From Tomocerus qinae (lineage: Eukaryota; Arthropoda; Collembola; Entomobryomorpha; Tomoceridae): a DNA stretch of 64,000 bases. Of the stretch, positions 1 through 13,155 are shown piece by piece. The DNA lies in contig CM034547.1 of the NCBI GenBank assembly GCA_020055645.1, positions 45,916,409 to 45,980,408 of the forward strand, read 5' to 3'. Each line of letters opens with the position of its first letter. Position 1 is the stretch's first letter. The position numbers and the translations under genes are program-made. The notes under the pieces were generated by a model. It did not search any database. It saw only the letters and a program-made list of their open reading frames with translations, and was not told where the DNA came from.

Positions 1-1022
1 TCCAACCCCAAACCCAGCTAAAAAGCGGGATATAGAGTAAGCCCATGGATCAAATGCTAAAGCTGGTAACATTCCTAAGGTCCCCATCATTAATGTTTGA
101 AATATAAAGCAAAGTCTTCTTCCAAATCTAAATAAAATTGGCAAACAGAAATATAATTTAATATATTGTGGTGTAAATTGTGTCATATTTTATGTTTAAA
201 ATATTCTTCTTACGTATCGGAAAGTATTGAAGATATGCAAGCCCCCATCATCATCCCGGCCATTTGAAAACTTGTTATTGTATCTACAATCCAGCTACGA
301 CTGCATATCAAGTCCCACTACACAGTACGACAGGTATACATTATTTTCTCGATTTTTCTAAAATTCTACCATCGTTTTACCTTAAAATTATTTTGTATAA
401 GGGAGAATAGAGGACAAATCCAAGTTGGTTATTTGATACAAATGGTAAAAAGAATTAAATTGAAAACAATACAAATATACAATTTGTAAGGGAGCCATGG
501 TCTTAAGGTGTGATATACATTTGTGAAATCAAAGAAACCACCCAAAAATGTCCCATTACATAAGTCGTAACACGACAAACATGTACTTTTACTGCTACAT
601 TTATTTTTAAAATCTTTTTGCATGAAATTAATCCGCATAGAATAAAAACAAACCTACTTCTTGAACAATTGAACTGTAAACAAAGTTTTCCGTGGAATTA
701 GTGCAGTTAACGGTACAGGAGTCTCCATATTGTTCAGTGTAGTAAGATTGAGAACTGCAAAACTGCTGAACTTTGTTGGAACCGGTAAACACAGGTAAGA
801 GGACGATCATCGCAGTAGGGAATTGTGGAAAAATCATGGCAAAAGAAAGCCATTTTTGATACTTCCCATAGCCTCCTTCAAAATTGACAATGGTCAAATT
901 ACTTTTTTATCGTGTTTGTAAATGTATAAAATTAAATGCAAAGGAATCTTACCGATAGTTTTCAATACATCTTCTACTGTGTTATACTCCTGTTGTAACT
1001 CACTTTTCCCTTTTTCTGGCAT
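1..1022 (-). CDS. SLC22-type organic ion transporter, copy 1 (5' part, cut by window start)
   Basis: Four coding exons on the minus strand: 1022-953, 875-658, 317-214 and 127-1. The start at 1022 begins MPEKGKSE. Phases agree at every junction, and exon 3 has the same length (104) as in the neighbouring copy at 5.6-8.1 kb. The first transmembrane segment (FPQFPTAMIVLLPVF) is followed by a cysteine- and N-glycosylation-rich extracellular loop (SCTVNCTNSTENF). Then comes the SLC22-like WDLICSRSWIVDTITSFQM stretch and the MFS signature TFGRRLC after helix 2. Family members are plasma-membrane uptake carriers for organic cations or anions; the substrate cannot be read from sequence. The last exon reaches base 1, so the rest of the gene (about seven transmembrane helices) lies outside the window. 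Donor 657-652 reads GTAGGT, a normal site. Family assignment is firm, gene-level name is not. Confidence 0.88.
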
Positions 1023-4000
1023 TTTGCTTCTCTAGACAGATTCTTGTGTACTAACACTATGCAAATGTGAACAACACAAAATATTGACCAGTTGCGCAAG
1101 AGTAATGTAATCAAACTGGAAATAATTCTTCTTAGTGCACTTTACTTTCTGTTCAGAAAGCTTAAACTCAGTCGTACTTGGGCGTATTTCTTAGTTTTGA
1201 TCCAGAAATCTTCTTCATTTCTTTATGGATGACTGTGACAGCGGGATGATATTATTGGCATATCTTTATCTGACAAAACTGACCTTAGATTGCAGTTATT
1301 GACGTTCACCCGCACCCTGAAAGACACCAAGAATAATATTCACATTATGCAATAATTTTATACATGTTAACGAATTGCTTTGGTCTCATTTACAGGGAGA
1401 ATGTCAGAGTGACCACAAAATACATAATGGACTTTGTAACTTCTTATCAAGGATAAATAATATTTGGATAAGTTACCCTACCGGATTACAGTAGTTTGCT
1501 TTATTTTTTAAACCAATAATAGTGAACTGGCCGTTTTTATGATTCGCAGGCTGCTATGCTTTTAAGTAACTACTATGTTTAGCTAGGTTATAAAAATGAC
1601 AATAATATGGTATAACAATTGAATATTTATAATTTTATTACGGTCAAGAATCAATAAAAATGTTAGTAGGTATAGATATAAAAGCTAAAGAGACTCCACC
1701 CAACTAAAGATACATGCTATATATTGGTAATCAGTTCAGGAACAATGTAAAATAAAGTTTTCTCGGTTAAACTTTAAAGCTATAGGAAACTGTCTTCGGA
1801 TTCTTCAGTCTTATATACTCACTTTGTAATACAGAATCCTTTTGAGGAAATATTGATAAAATTTGTTGAAAATTGTTTTTTCTATAGAAAACTCATCTTT
1901 AAGGCAAAGAGTGATCTCACAATGTTCATTATCTCTTATCCTTAATAAAATTTCACGTCACACGTGCATGTGTTGGTATGTGGAATGCACTTTTAAATAC
2001 TTGTTTGTGTATGTTTGCTTTGTACTTAAATGATACATTTACACTTTGACTGCTCTGCTATCTTCAATAGAATTTCTTAAATCTATCGCTTTGTTGCTAT
2101 CTATTATGTCTAGTTTTGTGTACTTTGCTGTAGGTCTCTCTCTATAGGCTTGAGTGATGGTTACATGAATTATAGTCTGCATCTGTTTACATTTCATCTG
2201 TTGCTCTTTTGTAAAATACGACGCGATGTGGATAATATCAATGATAATGAGAGAATGAGACCTGTTAATTGAATACTCTCCTTAATGGAGCAGTAATACA
2301 AAGGTTAGGTTACAGAATTAGGTTAAGAAATTAGTTATAGCTACATGATTACATATTCCATGGATGCAACATTTAATGTCTGTCTGTAGCTGCCGAAAAA
2401 ATGTTTCCTTCGCACGTGTACTTATTTTTTCAGACAGTTTCAGACAAGACTTATAATTTATTTATCATAATGCCGATCGACGGAAACGTACAAGTCACTC
2501 ATGGAACAGATTTAATGATGTTACAAAAGAACTTGGATCTATTTACTTAAAGTGGATACGTACCTGCATAAAATCTTCTTTTGATGTTTATTTGACGGTT
2601 CTTGAGACTCTAATGTCTCAACGTTATGCACTAGAGTAGATACTGTTTGAAGTATAAGAACTTATGAGCGTGTGGCCCATTTTAATAGATAATGAACCAC
2701 TTGTGCTACCTGTTCATACTATTCATTCAGACAACTGATTCTGGGACACTCTGTCTGCCGCAGTAATATAATAGCAAATGAAATTCACACACTTTCCATA
2801 CACCTCAAATGTAAAATATGCACCACACACGTTAACACTACTGCCTGGTAAATATGCTTCGTTAAAATCAAATTATACTGCACTGGATGCAGATGCAGCA
2901 TCACCTGTTATTATCTATGGACGTATTCCCTTGCACTACGCACTCTGAACATCAACAAAGTCATCCACACAGGAGACTACAATGTACAATGGAGTTAGAA
3001 AGTTTAGATTATTATTTGGTTTGGGTACGACTTCTTAGAAATTACTTGCACTCATGTCCCACTGTGATCGACTGACAATGGACAACCTTTGACGTAGTAA
3101 AAAATGATGTCGGTAATCACTAAAATATTCAAATCATGTAGAACCTTTATGCTAGACTAGTATACTTTTATTTTATCCTTTACAGAGATATTTTAAGCTA
3201 TCGTTGTGATTGTCCATCGCACAATGGCTAATGCGGTAGAGTAATGAGAGTCTCTGTTCAACTTTTATAATAGGGACATTTTCGATTTCTCTCGTCGTCA
3301 AATCCTTTACATGCTCATCGTAGTAAATGATAAAGCTTTACACTAAGCTGTAAAAAGAGTGGTTAGTAGGTTAGTATTCATAATGGGGCGGTTGGATTAT
3401 TTATTCACCAAATCCTACTATAAACATGCAAATTGTACCAAAAATACCGCACCACTTCCACACAATTTCCCAATATTATGCCAACTTTTTGTAATGTGTG
3501 CAAGAACACGTTCACTTTCAATTTCACATGTTATTGCACTTACACGAACAATAGACAACCCTGCGTTTAATTTGATCTTGTAACCAAAATAAGTTATTAT
3601 TTTGTAAATTAAGATTCACAGGATTACAGAACTTGACACTTAGAATGACGTGCTTGAGTGTAGTTTCAGGTTATGTTATGTTATGGACACAATGTGCATT
3701 AGAAATGTATTATCAAGCAAACAATACATCTGCATCTTCAACAGTATGTTTCACATAGAATTCTAGGAATCCTTACACCTTGCTTACGTTATACAACAGG
3801 TTTTACTAGTATAGCAATAAAAGATTTAGTTATGCAAGCAGGAATAAGGAGATCCATTATGTAGACCATGTTTAAACAATGGTATGTCTCTACAAGTACT
3901 CTGACGAGTATAGATGAGATTCTAGGATCTAACTCGGATAGTTGCTAAAATATTATTTGCACAACTTGTGTCAAATATTGTGTACCTAGTTAAATTACTC

Positions 4001-5461
4001 TGTGTCGAAATAATGTTTAGTGTGTATTAAAAATATACCTATACTGCATGCGATGCAGAATAATTGCACTAACATAAGCATTACATTTTCAGACACAATA
4101 GAATGACTTTTTTGTCTCTTCCTAGTACAATTTAATGAGTTACTATTTCAGTGGTTCTCATTGCTTTACCGGTAAATTACATCTACATATTCCATTTCCT
4201 CCAAAGCAATGCTAGTTGTAAGTAATTTAAATTTAAGCATTGCTTATTGTTAGTTTATGCCTAAGGCTAAGGAAATTAGTTTTAAATGTAATCATGAGTC
4301 ACAGTTGGTCAGTTGCTGTACCAGGGATTTTTTTTAAATCAATGATACTACCACTACCGTGTACATCTGTATCCACATTCTACATAGGTAACACAACTCA
4401 ACAAAAACTAATTTCAATACTACGCATATTAGGATCACTTAATTATCCTTCTATACTTAACTAAGGTAAGCATACCAGGTTTTCAATTTGCATATGCATT
4501 CTTACAGATGTATTACATTTTATGCTACTAAAATAGTTTTAGATAGACAAAATCAACCAACTGTAATATGTGACGATTGAAAAAAATTAGGAAACATGGT
4601 CTAAAAATAAGTCCAGTGTCGGTCACCTCCCACTTCCGCAATTACAACCAATTACCCCAATATCTAGATCATATAAATTTCTGATTCTCAGTATTGAACA
4701 ATATTTTCAATGTTATCAAAGTTATAAACGTGTAATATTAGTTTTATGCTTTTGTAATAGCACCACCTGTGTAAATATTTTAACCAGTGATGATAACCTT
4801 TGAGCACCATTTTGACCTTTCTTATGTCAAAATGAAGCAATATCAATTTAATCATACATTGCAAAACTTATGCATCGTGAAGGCAGAACGATGTAATACA
4901 ATTAAAGATGTATACAAAGCGTAACATTTTATTCCTTCTTATACTTAAGTGACAACTGAACTATTTTGTAATAGCAGGAGGAAGTTTAGGCGACAACGAA
5001 TGCCCAGTTTATGCAATAATGAGTACTTTTCTCACTTAAGTACATATTATTACTTTGTGTTGATGCCACAGTATATGTTAATATGATATTAATGAGCAAA
5101 ACATCATTATGTAGCTTGATTCAAGATAAATGTTTATTTCCATGTAAATTGCGTGTACTCAGGTTGTGTGTTATCTATACAAAAAGAATACTGCTAAACT
5201 TCACAATACACACACAATTCACATAAACCTTGATCTTATTCGGAATTTTTATGCTAAAATATTTGGCTGTCTGTATTATAATAACATACTACTTACTAGT
5301 ATTGGAAAATCACCTCCAAATTCACAGCAATCAAAGAATTACATGCACGAGTAAATGAGTAATTAGTTATGTGTGTAAGGTAACTGAGTTCTATAAAAAT
5401 AGTTTATGTGTAATACATTAAAAATGCTAGCAGGGCAAATGAAGAAATGTCTACAGTAACA
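1023..5461. other. Gene-free stretch upstream of SLC22 copy 1
   Basis: About 4.4 kb of AT-rich DNA between the start of SLC22 copy 1 and the end of SLC22 copy 2. It must hold the promoter of copy 1. I see no convincing exon, tRNA, repeat array or transposon here; the short open frames at 2887-3075, 3359-3583, 4240-4464 and 5166-5354 have no recognisable product and no splice support. Confidence 0.5.
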
Positions 5462-5467
5462 TTTATT
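5462..5467 (-). terminator. Candidate polyadenylation signal of SLC22 copy 2
   Basis: AATAAA on the minus strand, about 190 bases beyond the stop codon at 5653. It is the first exact signal downstream, but no transcript end is known. Confidence 0.35.
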
Positions 5468-5652
5468 TACCCTTGAAGTCTGTTCATATACCATAAGTCA
5501 GTAATTATAAAATGAGATAGGGAATATCAGGGAGATTTTATGATTAATATAATTATGCACTTATGAACACTAAGATGTACTGGAATGACTTTATCGTGTA
5601 ATTACATTGAAACGGATATAATATTCAAATCTTGTGCAATCGCTAATGAGCT

Positions 5653-8116
5653 TCATTTGTCGCTTAGTTGATGAGAATTGCTTTTGACTTCCATTGTGTC
5701 CTCCAGTGGTTTTTCTAGCATCTCCGATAAGAACCATGAGAATATCGAACATGAAACGGTCATCACGCACAGAATTATATAAGGAAGTGAGGGCGAGACT
5801 AGAAAAATTAAATAGTTAATCAAGACTCTTTTACACCAAAAAAATAGCATTCATGCAACTTGCAATGATAATTTTATAAGTTGGTAATTTAAAAAGAAGT
5901 AAAAAAAACTCACTTGTTCCCAATAGAACAAGTTGAGGAGCTAAAATGCCTCCAAAATATCCAGAGAAGACTGTAAATCCCAAACAGGTGGCTCTTAGGT
6001 TAGTAGGAGACGTTTCCATAATCATGATTTTTAAAGCTCCCCAAGATGCGACAATACAAAATCTGAAAATTAACAAATAATTAGGCATCATCTGTGTATT
6101 AAATGACCATGAATTATATTAATTTTGTTTCGAAGATTTGTTAAAGGCGATTTCTTTGATAATAATGGCAAATGTATTTTCAACGGAAAATTAGACAATC
6201 GGCAGTGCATGAAAGAGGTATGGATGTCACTGAAGAACGAACATCCTCAGTGACTATGAAATAGGATAGCTCAAAAAAGATAAATTTGTCTGTGACTACA
6301 GCAATTTTATCAGCTGTTGTGTGACAAATTTTTGTATTGCCAATATTTCCTTTGCAATTGCCCATTTAATAATATTCAACCTATGGCAGTTATCAAAATG
6401 ATTTTAGTTGTAAGTACCAACCTCCCACATAGAGACAAGGCTACAACTACGAGTGGAGTTGATGGAGCATTCGGGTTGAGAAACAGGAGAAAGACAATGG
6501 CAGCCATGAAGGCCGTTCCGGAGAACATGTAAAGCATGAATGTTTTTCTTCGTCCCAATTTATTTGTAAAAAGGATGGATGCGGGTGAGGCAAAAAAGTC
6601 TAGAATCCCCATATACACAACATTGAGGTACTTATTGCCTCCTAGATTTTTTGCACTGAATGAGACTCCGTAGAAAACGATGGCACACGTCACGACACAA
6701 AATGTTTCAATAGCCAAGTGAAGGCGGAGCTTTTTATTTTGAATAATCGTTTTCATCGCTCTCACTCCTGACAAAGCTGAGCTCTCTTGCTTGAGTATCG
6801 ATTTCTGAAGTTCTTTGATTTCTTCTAGTTTAGGAGCTGGTTTCGAATTCCATTTGGCTATTTTTTCAAACACTTGATGTGCTTCTTCAGGACGATTCCG
6901 AACTAGTAGCCAACGGGGACTTTCCAGAACATATCTACGAGATATTCCATACAATTAGCATCAATAAGAGTTTAAAAGATTTAAAAAGAATGAGATAATG
7001 CAAGAATCTTCCGATGCTTACTTGTAAAAGGGGAGAATTAATAACGCAGGAATAGCTGTGGCAAATGTTAATATTCTCCAACTTCCTAACAAATAGGCTA
7101 ACAGGGGCAAACACATTTCTCCCACTGGGAAAAGACTTAAAGTACCGCATATTGTTCTCCATGAAGGAACGAGAAACTCCATAAGATGTGATAAATAGAC
7201 AACAAAAGTAGCTGAAACCAGATCATGAAAATGAATTAATCTATATACACAGTAAACAACAATAATGTAAAAAAATTTGAAAACAAATTAAACGGCTTTA
7301 CCTCCTACACCAAGACCAGTCAAAAATCTTGTTGCAGCGTAAGACCACGAATCTGTTGCCAATGCTGGAGTAATCCCAAGGGTCCCCATTAACAATGTCT
7401 GAATAACAAAGCATTTTCGCCGGCCAAATCTAAATCATTTATTTCCTTAGTTTTTAACTGCAGATATGTTAAGGATAGCAATAAAATTTAAGTACTACAT
7501 AATAAATAGTTTCTTACGTGTCTGAAAATACTGAAGAAAGGAAAGCCCCAATCATCATTCCTGCCATTTGAAAACTAGTTATCGTATCAGCTACCCAACT
7601 TCTGGAGCAAACCAAGTTCCACTAAATTGTTATATTTTCCAAGCAAATGTGAATAAATAAATTCTCAAATAAATCAGAGAACTACAAAAACTAAAGTTTT
7701 AAATTAATTCCACGAACTAGATCAAATTGAAAAATTACCTCCTGGACAATTGAAACATACTGGAAATTTTCTGCATCATAAGTGCAATTAAGGGAGCTGG
7801 TACAGGAATCTGTGTAGTTCTCATGAATGTAAGTGTCTTTGTCGCATAAAATCTGAACTTTACTCGATCCTGTGAATATTGGAGAGAGAACCATCATTGC
7901 AGTTGGAAACTGCGGAAATATAAGGGCGAAAGTCAACCATCTTTGATACTTGGAGTAACCTCCTGTAAATTAAATTTCAATACAAATTAATTTTCTATAG
8001 TCAATAATAGGTCAGCTGTATTATCTTTATTACACTATTTGATTATTTCTGTCAATACAAATTTACAAATACTTACCTAAGTCTTGAAGAACATCTTCAA
8101 CTTTTGTATAGCCCAT
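5653..8116 (-). CDS. SLC22-type organic ion transporter, copy 2 (complete)
   Basis: Eight exons on the minus strand: 8116-8077, 7962-7739, 7621-7518, 7429-7302, 7211-7022, 6934-6422, 6062-5914 and 5798-5653, giving 497 residues with every phase matching. Start is MGYTKVED. Features in order: a cysteine/N-glycan loop after helix 1 (residues about 45-80), the MFS motif TFGRRK near 123-128, the SLC22 hallmark ESPRWL near 233-238 before the large cytoplasmic loop, a second GRRK motif near 356-359, and a C-terminal tail rich in charged residues. Twelve helices are expected. SLC22 proteins move organic cations, anions or carnitine across the plasma membrane; which one here is unknown. It lies directly behind copy 1 in the same orientation, a tandem duplication. 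The exon 6 donor (GTTGGT) is weaker than the others, but it is the one that restores frame into exon 7. Confidence 0.93.
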
Positions 8117-10080
8117 TGTGCACAATGTCTATCTCGTATGATTAGATTTCTTGACGATTCAGTAGTTCCTAATAAAAAAATTAGGTAATTGTACTACATG
8201 AACAAGTTTTTTATGAATTTAGGATTACACTATGCATATATGCATGCTCCACACCAATTCTCTTAACAGCACAGCTTATCCGCTACATAGATCTTGCAGC
8301 AGAGCTATTGTGACGTGTTATGACTTTTTGCGAACGACGAAACTTTATAAAAAGTCCAAACTTTTTTAGATTTGCATTGTTTCAATTATTATTCCTATCC
8401 TCCAGTGTCCGTGTTTGCTTTTAATGAATGTGGATTTTTTAATAATTTTTTAATTACAGCTCAGAGACTGTAAACAGTAAAGAACATTGTTGACTTCAGT
8501 AGTGCACATAACTTAGATATAATCTAATTTCCTCCCTAAGCGAATTCTTTTATCACACGCTAATACGCAATGTATTCGGTACAATACACAAATAACATTA
8601 AATCATAACAATAGTATAAGCATGAGATTTTAATGGAAATTATCAAAAATTCATTAATATTGCATTGTGCTGGAAATCTGTTATTTCTGTTAGCTAGTAA
8701 AATAAATTGACTTCATTATGCACAAGGATGTTACAAGTATATAGAAATGATTTTGGCGTACAATAAACATGATAAATTCTGTATACTCACCTTTGTAGTA
8801 TTTATAGTGCAGATTGTATTTGAGACACGTGTTGCTATATAGTCAGTAGTGGGTAGTACACTAATAAAAATAAAAGTCATACAGTTAAGTTTGCTATACT
8901 AGTAATAGTAATAAATCGAAAGTTGGCCTTTGTGTGTTAGTTTGTATATTGTATATCCTCAAACACGAAAACACAATAGATACGCCAACATTGCCAATCA
9001 ATTGTAACAATGACACTACTAGTTAACATAGCGTGCATGCATGCTTTATTTAGCTTGGGGCATAATTCCATTATATGTATGCATGAAAAGGCTACTGCAA
9101 TATATTATCACGCTAAAGTACTTATTTAATGGTACAGCAGCATTCTAAGTTCTAATGACTGACAAAAAGCTGAAGCACAAAACTAAATGGTACTAATAGG
9201 TATTTTATTTATTTTATCTATCTAATGCACAAATACAATAGTATGTCTTCGTACTTGACTTTAAAACATCATTTGACTGCATTTGATGTTGATTCTATAC
9301 CAAGAGAACGACCATTTCGAAACCGTTGCACCGCGATGACGTAGATAGGCTATTAGTCAATGACGTCTATTCTACTTATAAAAGACTACGAAAGTTTACA
9401 GGACAGTAGGGTATTTTTACCTGTAATTCTTTATAATTTTATGCGCATATTCTTCCAACCTTTTTCTTGACAGAAGTGACAGCACATTTAAAATACTTTC
9501 AAAACTACTTTGTTTTGGTATTTCTTAACAAAAAAAAATAACTCAGCAAAGACTATTCTGTATTCTGGGTCTACATCTTCCGAAATTCAGCCTATGCACT
9601 TAGGGTCTGTCTAGTTATACGTTATCATTGTATGAAGGAGTACAAAATATTAACCTGTAAACTACACATACATGATAATTAGTATAATAGGCATATAAAA
9701 CCAGATAGTTGGACTGAATTCTATCTGTACACATGCTGCCTATGATTTTAATGGCATTACTCGTTATAACCATTCTGCAACATCTTCTTGTTACTCGATA
9801 TATTAAAGTATAGTGTACCAAGCATAGACAGTGAAGGTACATCATTTGTGTACAACTTTCAACAATGTTTCTCATTGCGTTCATTGAAATGTCAGCAATT
9901 TAAACCTGACGATAGAAATTTCATTAATCTTAAGACTAATGCCCTTAAGCGGGGATATTTCTTGTAGACATTTGTTTGTAGCTATTTAAATCCTTGTGTA
10001 CACAAATTAATACTTCCATTTAGCTATCAAACTTAGAAGGTTTAATGTTTGGTTGGAGTTGAAAGGTTTAAAAGTTTAAA
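8117..10080. other. Gene-free stretch behind SLC22 copy 2
   Basis: Upstream region of SLC22 copy 2 and unassigned DNA. One strong TATA motif at 9377 stands out (listed separately). I see no coding exon or repeat that I can support. Confidence 0.45.
9377..9384 (+). promoter_or_regulatory. Orphan TATA box
   Basis: An exact TATAAAAG, preceded at 9359-9366 by a CRE-like TGACGTCT. It looks like an animal core promoter facing rightwards, but the nearest plus-strand start codons with any gene support are at 10081 (doubtful) and 11180. Its use is therefore unproven. Confidence 0.3.
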
Positions 10081-10449
10081 ATGACTCCGTCAATTGATGA
10101 TGATGATTTTTATGATGAAGAGGTCACGAAGTCAAAAATTATCAAATGTACCTGGTTAATTATTATGCTTCTTCCAAATGTCTGCTGTAAGCGCTTTGGT
10201 AATCATTACATTTAAATATTGTTACCCTTTACAGCCATCAAACTGGATGATATGTAAATTTTTCGTCTATCTTATTTGGCTAAATGTTACACTGCTGGTC
10301 CTAATGATTGTAAAATTCCCAGTAAGTTTTTACTGATATAACCAATACGGTGGGCTTATTAAATAATCGAATCACAGTTAAATCAAGTTCTCCCAAACGA
10401 ATTCTTACGTATTGTATTACTTGTGCCATTTAGTATTATGACATTGTGA
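10081..10449 (+). CDS. Doubtful small membrane-protein gene (three short exons)
   Basis: An ATG at 10081 in a good context (AAAATGAC) opens MTPSIDDDDFYDEE followed by hydrophobic residues. A second piece at about 10237-10320 lies between a clear acceptor (TTTACAG) and a strong donor (GTAAGT) and, in one frame, encodes a transmembrane-like stretch (VYLIWLNVTLLVLMIV). A third piece from 10378, after AATCACAG, stays open until TGA at 10447-10449 and reads LNQVLPNEFLRIVLLVPF. Pieces 2 and 3 join in frame. Joining piece 1 needs a weak donor (GTCTGC at about 10180), because the strong donor at 10188 leads to an early stop. It could be a decayed gene or chance. I do not recognise the product. Confidence 0.2.
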
Positions 10450-11179
10450 TTTTAAGTCAGTGAATAGTAAACATGGCTTTTCTTTCTCCTAATAACGGGC
10501 CAATCCAGATGGTTTTATTGATTACGTTATCATTTTTATATCTATATAGACCAAAATGTAACTTCTCTTCACTATTTAATCATGTACGCTATCATTAAAT
10601 CGCTTGATAGTTTAAAATGAAGACAGGTCTGTAGTTAATAGTGTTAGCATGCATTAGTACAGAAATGAGAGGTATGAGATAGCCAAGCCATTGTATGCAG
10701 GTCTAAAGAAACTAGTTTATCCTTCCCAAAATCTAGTTTCTCATTTAGATCAGCTTTGATATCGATACAATGCTTTGAATCCGTGCAAGTGTCTCGGAAA
10801 TCCAAATTTTTCTAATCACAAGAAACAAGTATTTCTTATGTAAATCTATAGAACAATAATGGACACGATGTCTTAGTGTCTGCCATGAAAGTGCACATCT
10901 CCATTGTTCGCATTTAGGTGAGTATAGCCAACTAAAAAATACATTTCAATTTACCTACTAAGCTAATTACCATTACAAACCCACAGTGTACAGGTATCAT
11001 CCTAACATCAATGCAACAGGTAGATAGTGCTGAAAGATAGCTCTTCAGCTACTCAGTCTTAACTTTATCGTACCTACATTCAATAGCGTCTCCTGTTAAC
11101 ATACATGTTTGCTTCTCCTTACTATTTAGTTGTCAGTTAAGTTCCTACAAAATTATTTTAAACAGAACGTGTAGCAGTT
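10450..11179. other. Intergenic, promoter region of the Ig-like gene
   Basis: About 730 AT-rich bases before the start at 11180. No TATA box; TCAGTT at 11133-11138 resembles an arthropod initiator. Nothing else recognised. Confidence 0.4.
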
Positions 11180-13155
11180 ATGGCTAAAATACTCCGAAAA
11201 ACATTTTCCTACGGATTTCTTTTATTCATTTTGTGCTACGATGTCGGATTTTGTGTTAGGATTGTTAAAAGAGTTAAAGTTCGACGAAATCCTTTGCAAC
11301 CGGTACTGGAAAGGAGAACGGATACTTTATATGGTAAACATGTTGACATAAAGCCTTCTAGTACTACGACAACTACGACAACAACGACGACAACGACTAC
11401 CACAACGACAACCCCTGCTCCAATTATTAATCAGTGGTGTATGGGAAAAATTAATCCGTTGGAATTCCCAATTTGCACTTTAAGAGTGCATGATTGTGAA
11501 ACGCATTTGGGAAGAAAAGATGTAACCGAAGATAGCGAGGAAATTAAATGCTTGCGACGAAGAGTATTTGGAATCCAAAGAAGACAGAGTGATTGCTGGA
11601 ATCAAGAAGATGATCTGTACATTAAATGCTCTGCACCATTTCCAATTGATGTCGATTTCTTCGGCCAAGGGGTTTAACTTGATAAATTTTAATTACATGA
11701 TAATACAATGATATCTTTTATGCATAATTTAGTAATGTCCATTTTGTTATTTGCAGTATTCTCGGGAATTCACTCCAAAATTCTCAAAGATATTGACATC
11801 AACGTACTCAGGAATCATAACAACTGCTTACAATGTGATTTTCAATATTCAGAAAGATCATTTGTGGAGTGGAAAATATTCTGTTTACTCAGTAAACAAC
11901 AGAACAAAGGAAACCAGTTTGTTCTTGCTGATGAATGGTAATGACATGATAATAGATTTCTGAGTATTTGCAATAAAATTCACTAATTCAGTGATGATAA
12001 AATTGTAAGAAGTATTCTTAGTGATTCCTATCGTCAAATATCACTAACACATTTAAAAACAATTTTAAATATGTCTTGATTTGAATATTTAGGGGAAACT
12101 CAATTACCAAACTTGCATAGGGATGAATTGGCAGCCATGCACGAAAATAATAACTTTGTGACAGGTGACAGCTTGAAAAATGAATGCATGCATTTAGTAT
12201 GAAGGGTGTTACATGCTAATGTTTATTTTGATTTTCTAAAGATAGAGAAGTTGTAGAATCCCCGAAACACTCTTCTTCTCTTCAATTTCTCGATGAATCT
12301 CGCATGATTCGGTTTTGCTTCGCAGAAAATAAAACAGGATACGCAATAGACATAGAAGCAGATGGCGAGACTCATGCAAGACACATTGCCCGATGTGTCT
12401 ATGAAGAAAAGAGCTGCTGGGCATATGACAAAAATACTTCCGATAGATTGGCATCCCTGCAAAGGGTTAAACTAAGGGATAATGCTGGTCGTTTAACATG
12501 GACTAGTGGAGATGGGTGTATGGACCTTTACAGTAGATACGACCGAGGCGTTTTCGTACAAACATCGAAATTGGATATGAAAATCACCGACTACTTTTAC
12601 GGACTGGATAAGAAAATTTGTACAATAATTTTTTTAAATAGATCATAATTAATTAATTGTGAAAGCCAATATAAATTTCAATCTTATTGAACAGATACGA
12701 ACGTTTCTACGACGCCTCCCGAAGCCCTTATATCAGTCAAGATCTCAAATGGCGCAAAAGAATTTGAAGAAAATAAGTTATACTCCTTTTCTTGCGAAAT
12801 AGTGGAGTATGTACTTGTCCAGCCAATAATATGGTATACGAAGTTTAGAAACGGGACTTATCGGGAAGGTATGTCGGATCAATTGATAATAAATAGTAGA
12901 TTACCCAATAAAATACTTCTCGTTTTTAGTCTTTATTGCATTAGTAATATTAATCTTAAGAAAAGTACATTGTGTTTATTTAATACGGATATTTTTGTAA
13001 AAACAGAAAAAATATCAGAAAAAGACAACTGCCCTTGCTACGAGCTACTCCATATTTCCAGTGATATTGAACAAGTAATTTGTGCAGCTTCCTACTGGAA
13101 CTCAAACCGCTGGGTGACAGCGTCAGTGGACATTGATACAAACACTGATTCCTAA
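11180..13155 (+). CDS. Secreted protein with threonine run and C-terminal Ig-like domain
   Basis: Six exons give 481 residues with consistent phases: 11180-11671, 11757-11937, 12093-12164, 12242-12619, 12695-12868 and 13007-13155. Residues 1-25 are a signal peptide (YGFLLFILCYDVGFC). Residues about 62-78 are a pure threonine run encoded by mixed ACN codons, a likely O-glycosylated linker, followed by a cysteine-containing region. The middle exons match no family I know. The last two exons look like an Ig-like domain: FSCEI, then IIWY about 12 residues later, then VICAASYW, giving two cysteines about 50 apart. The first exon's donor (GTTTAA after FFGQG) is weak; without it a 165-residue single-exon protein would end at 11677. 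The intron at 12869-13006 is 138 bases with no stop, so it may also be retained. Extracellular role inferred; no precise function claimed. Confidence 0.6.

Noticed and set aside
11480..11668. Minus-strand frame within the Ig-like gene first exon
   Set aside because: Antisense shadow; the plus strand has signal peptide, threonine run and splice consistency.
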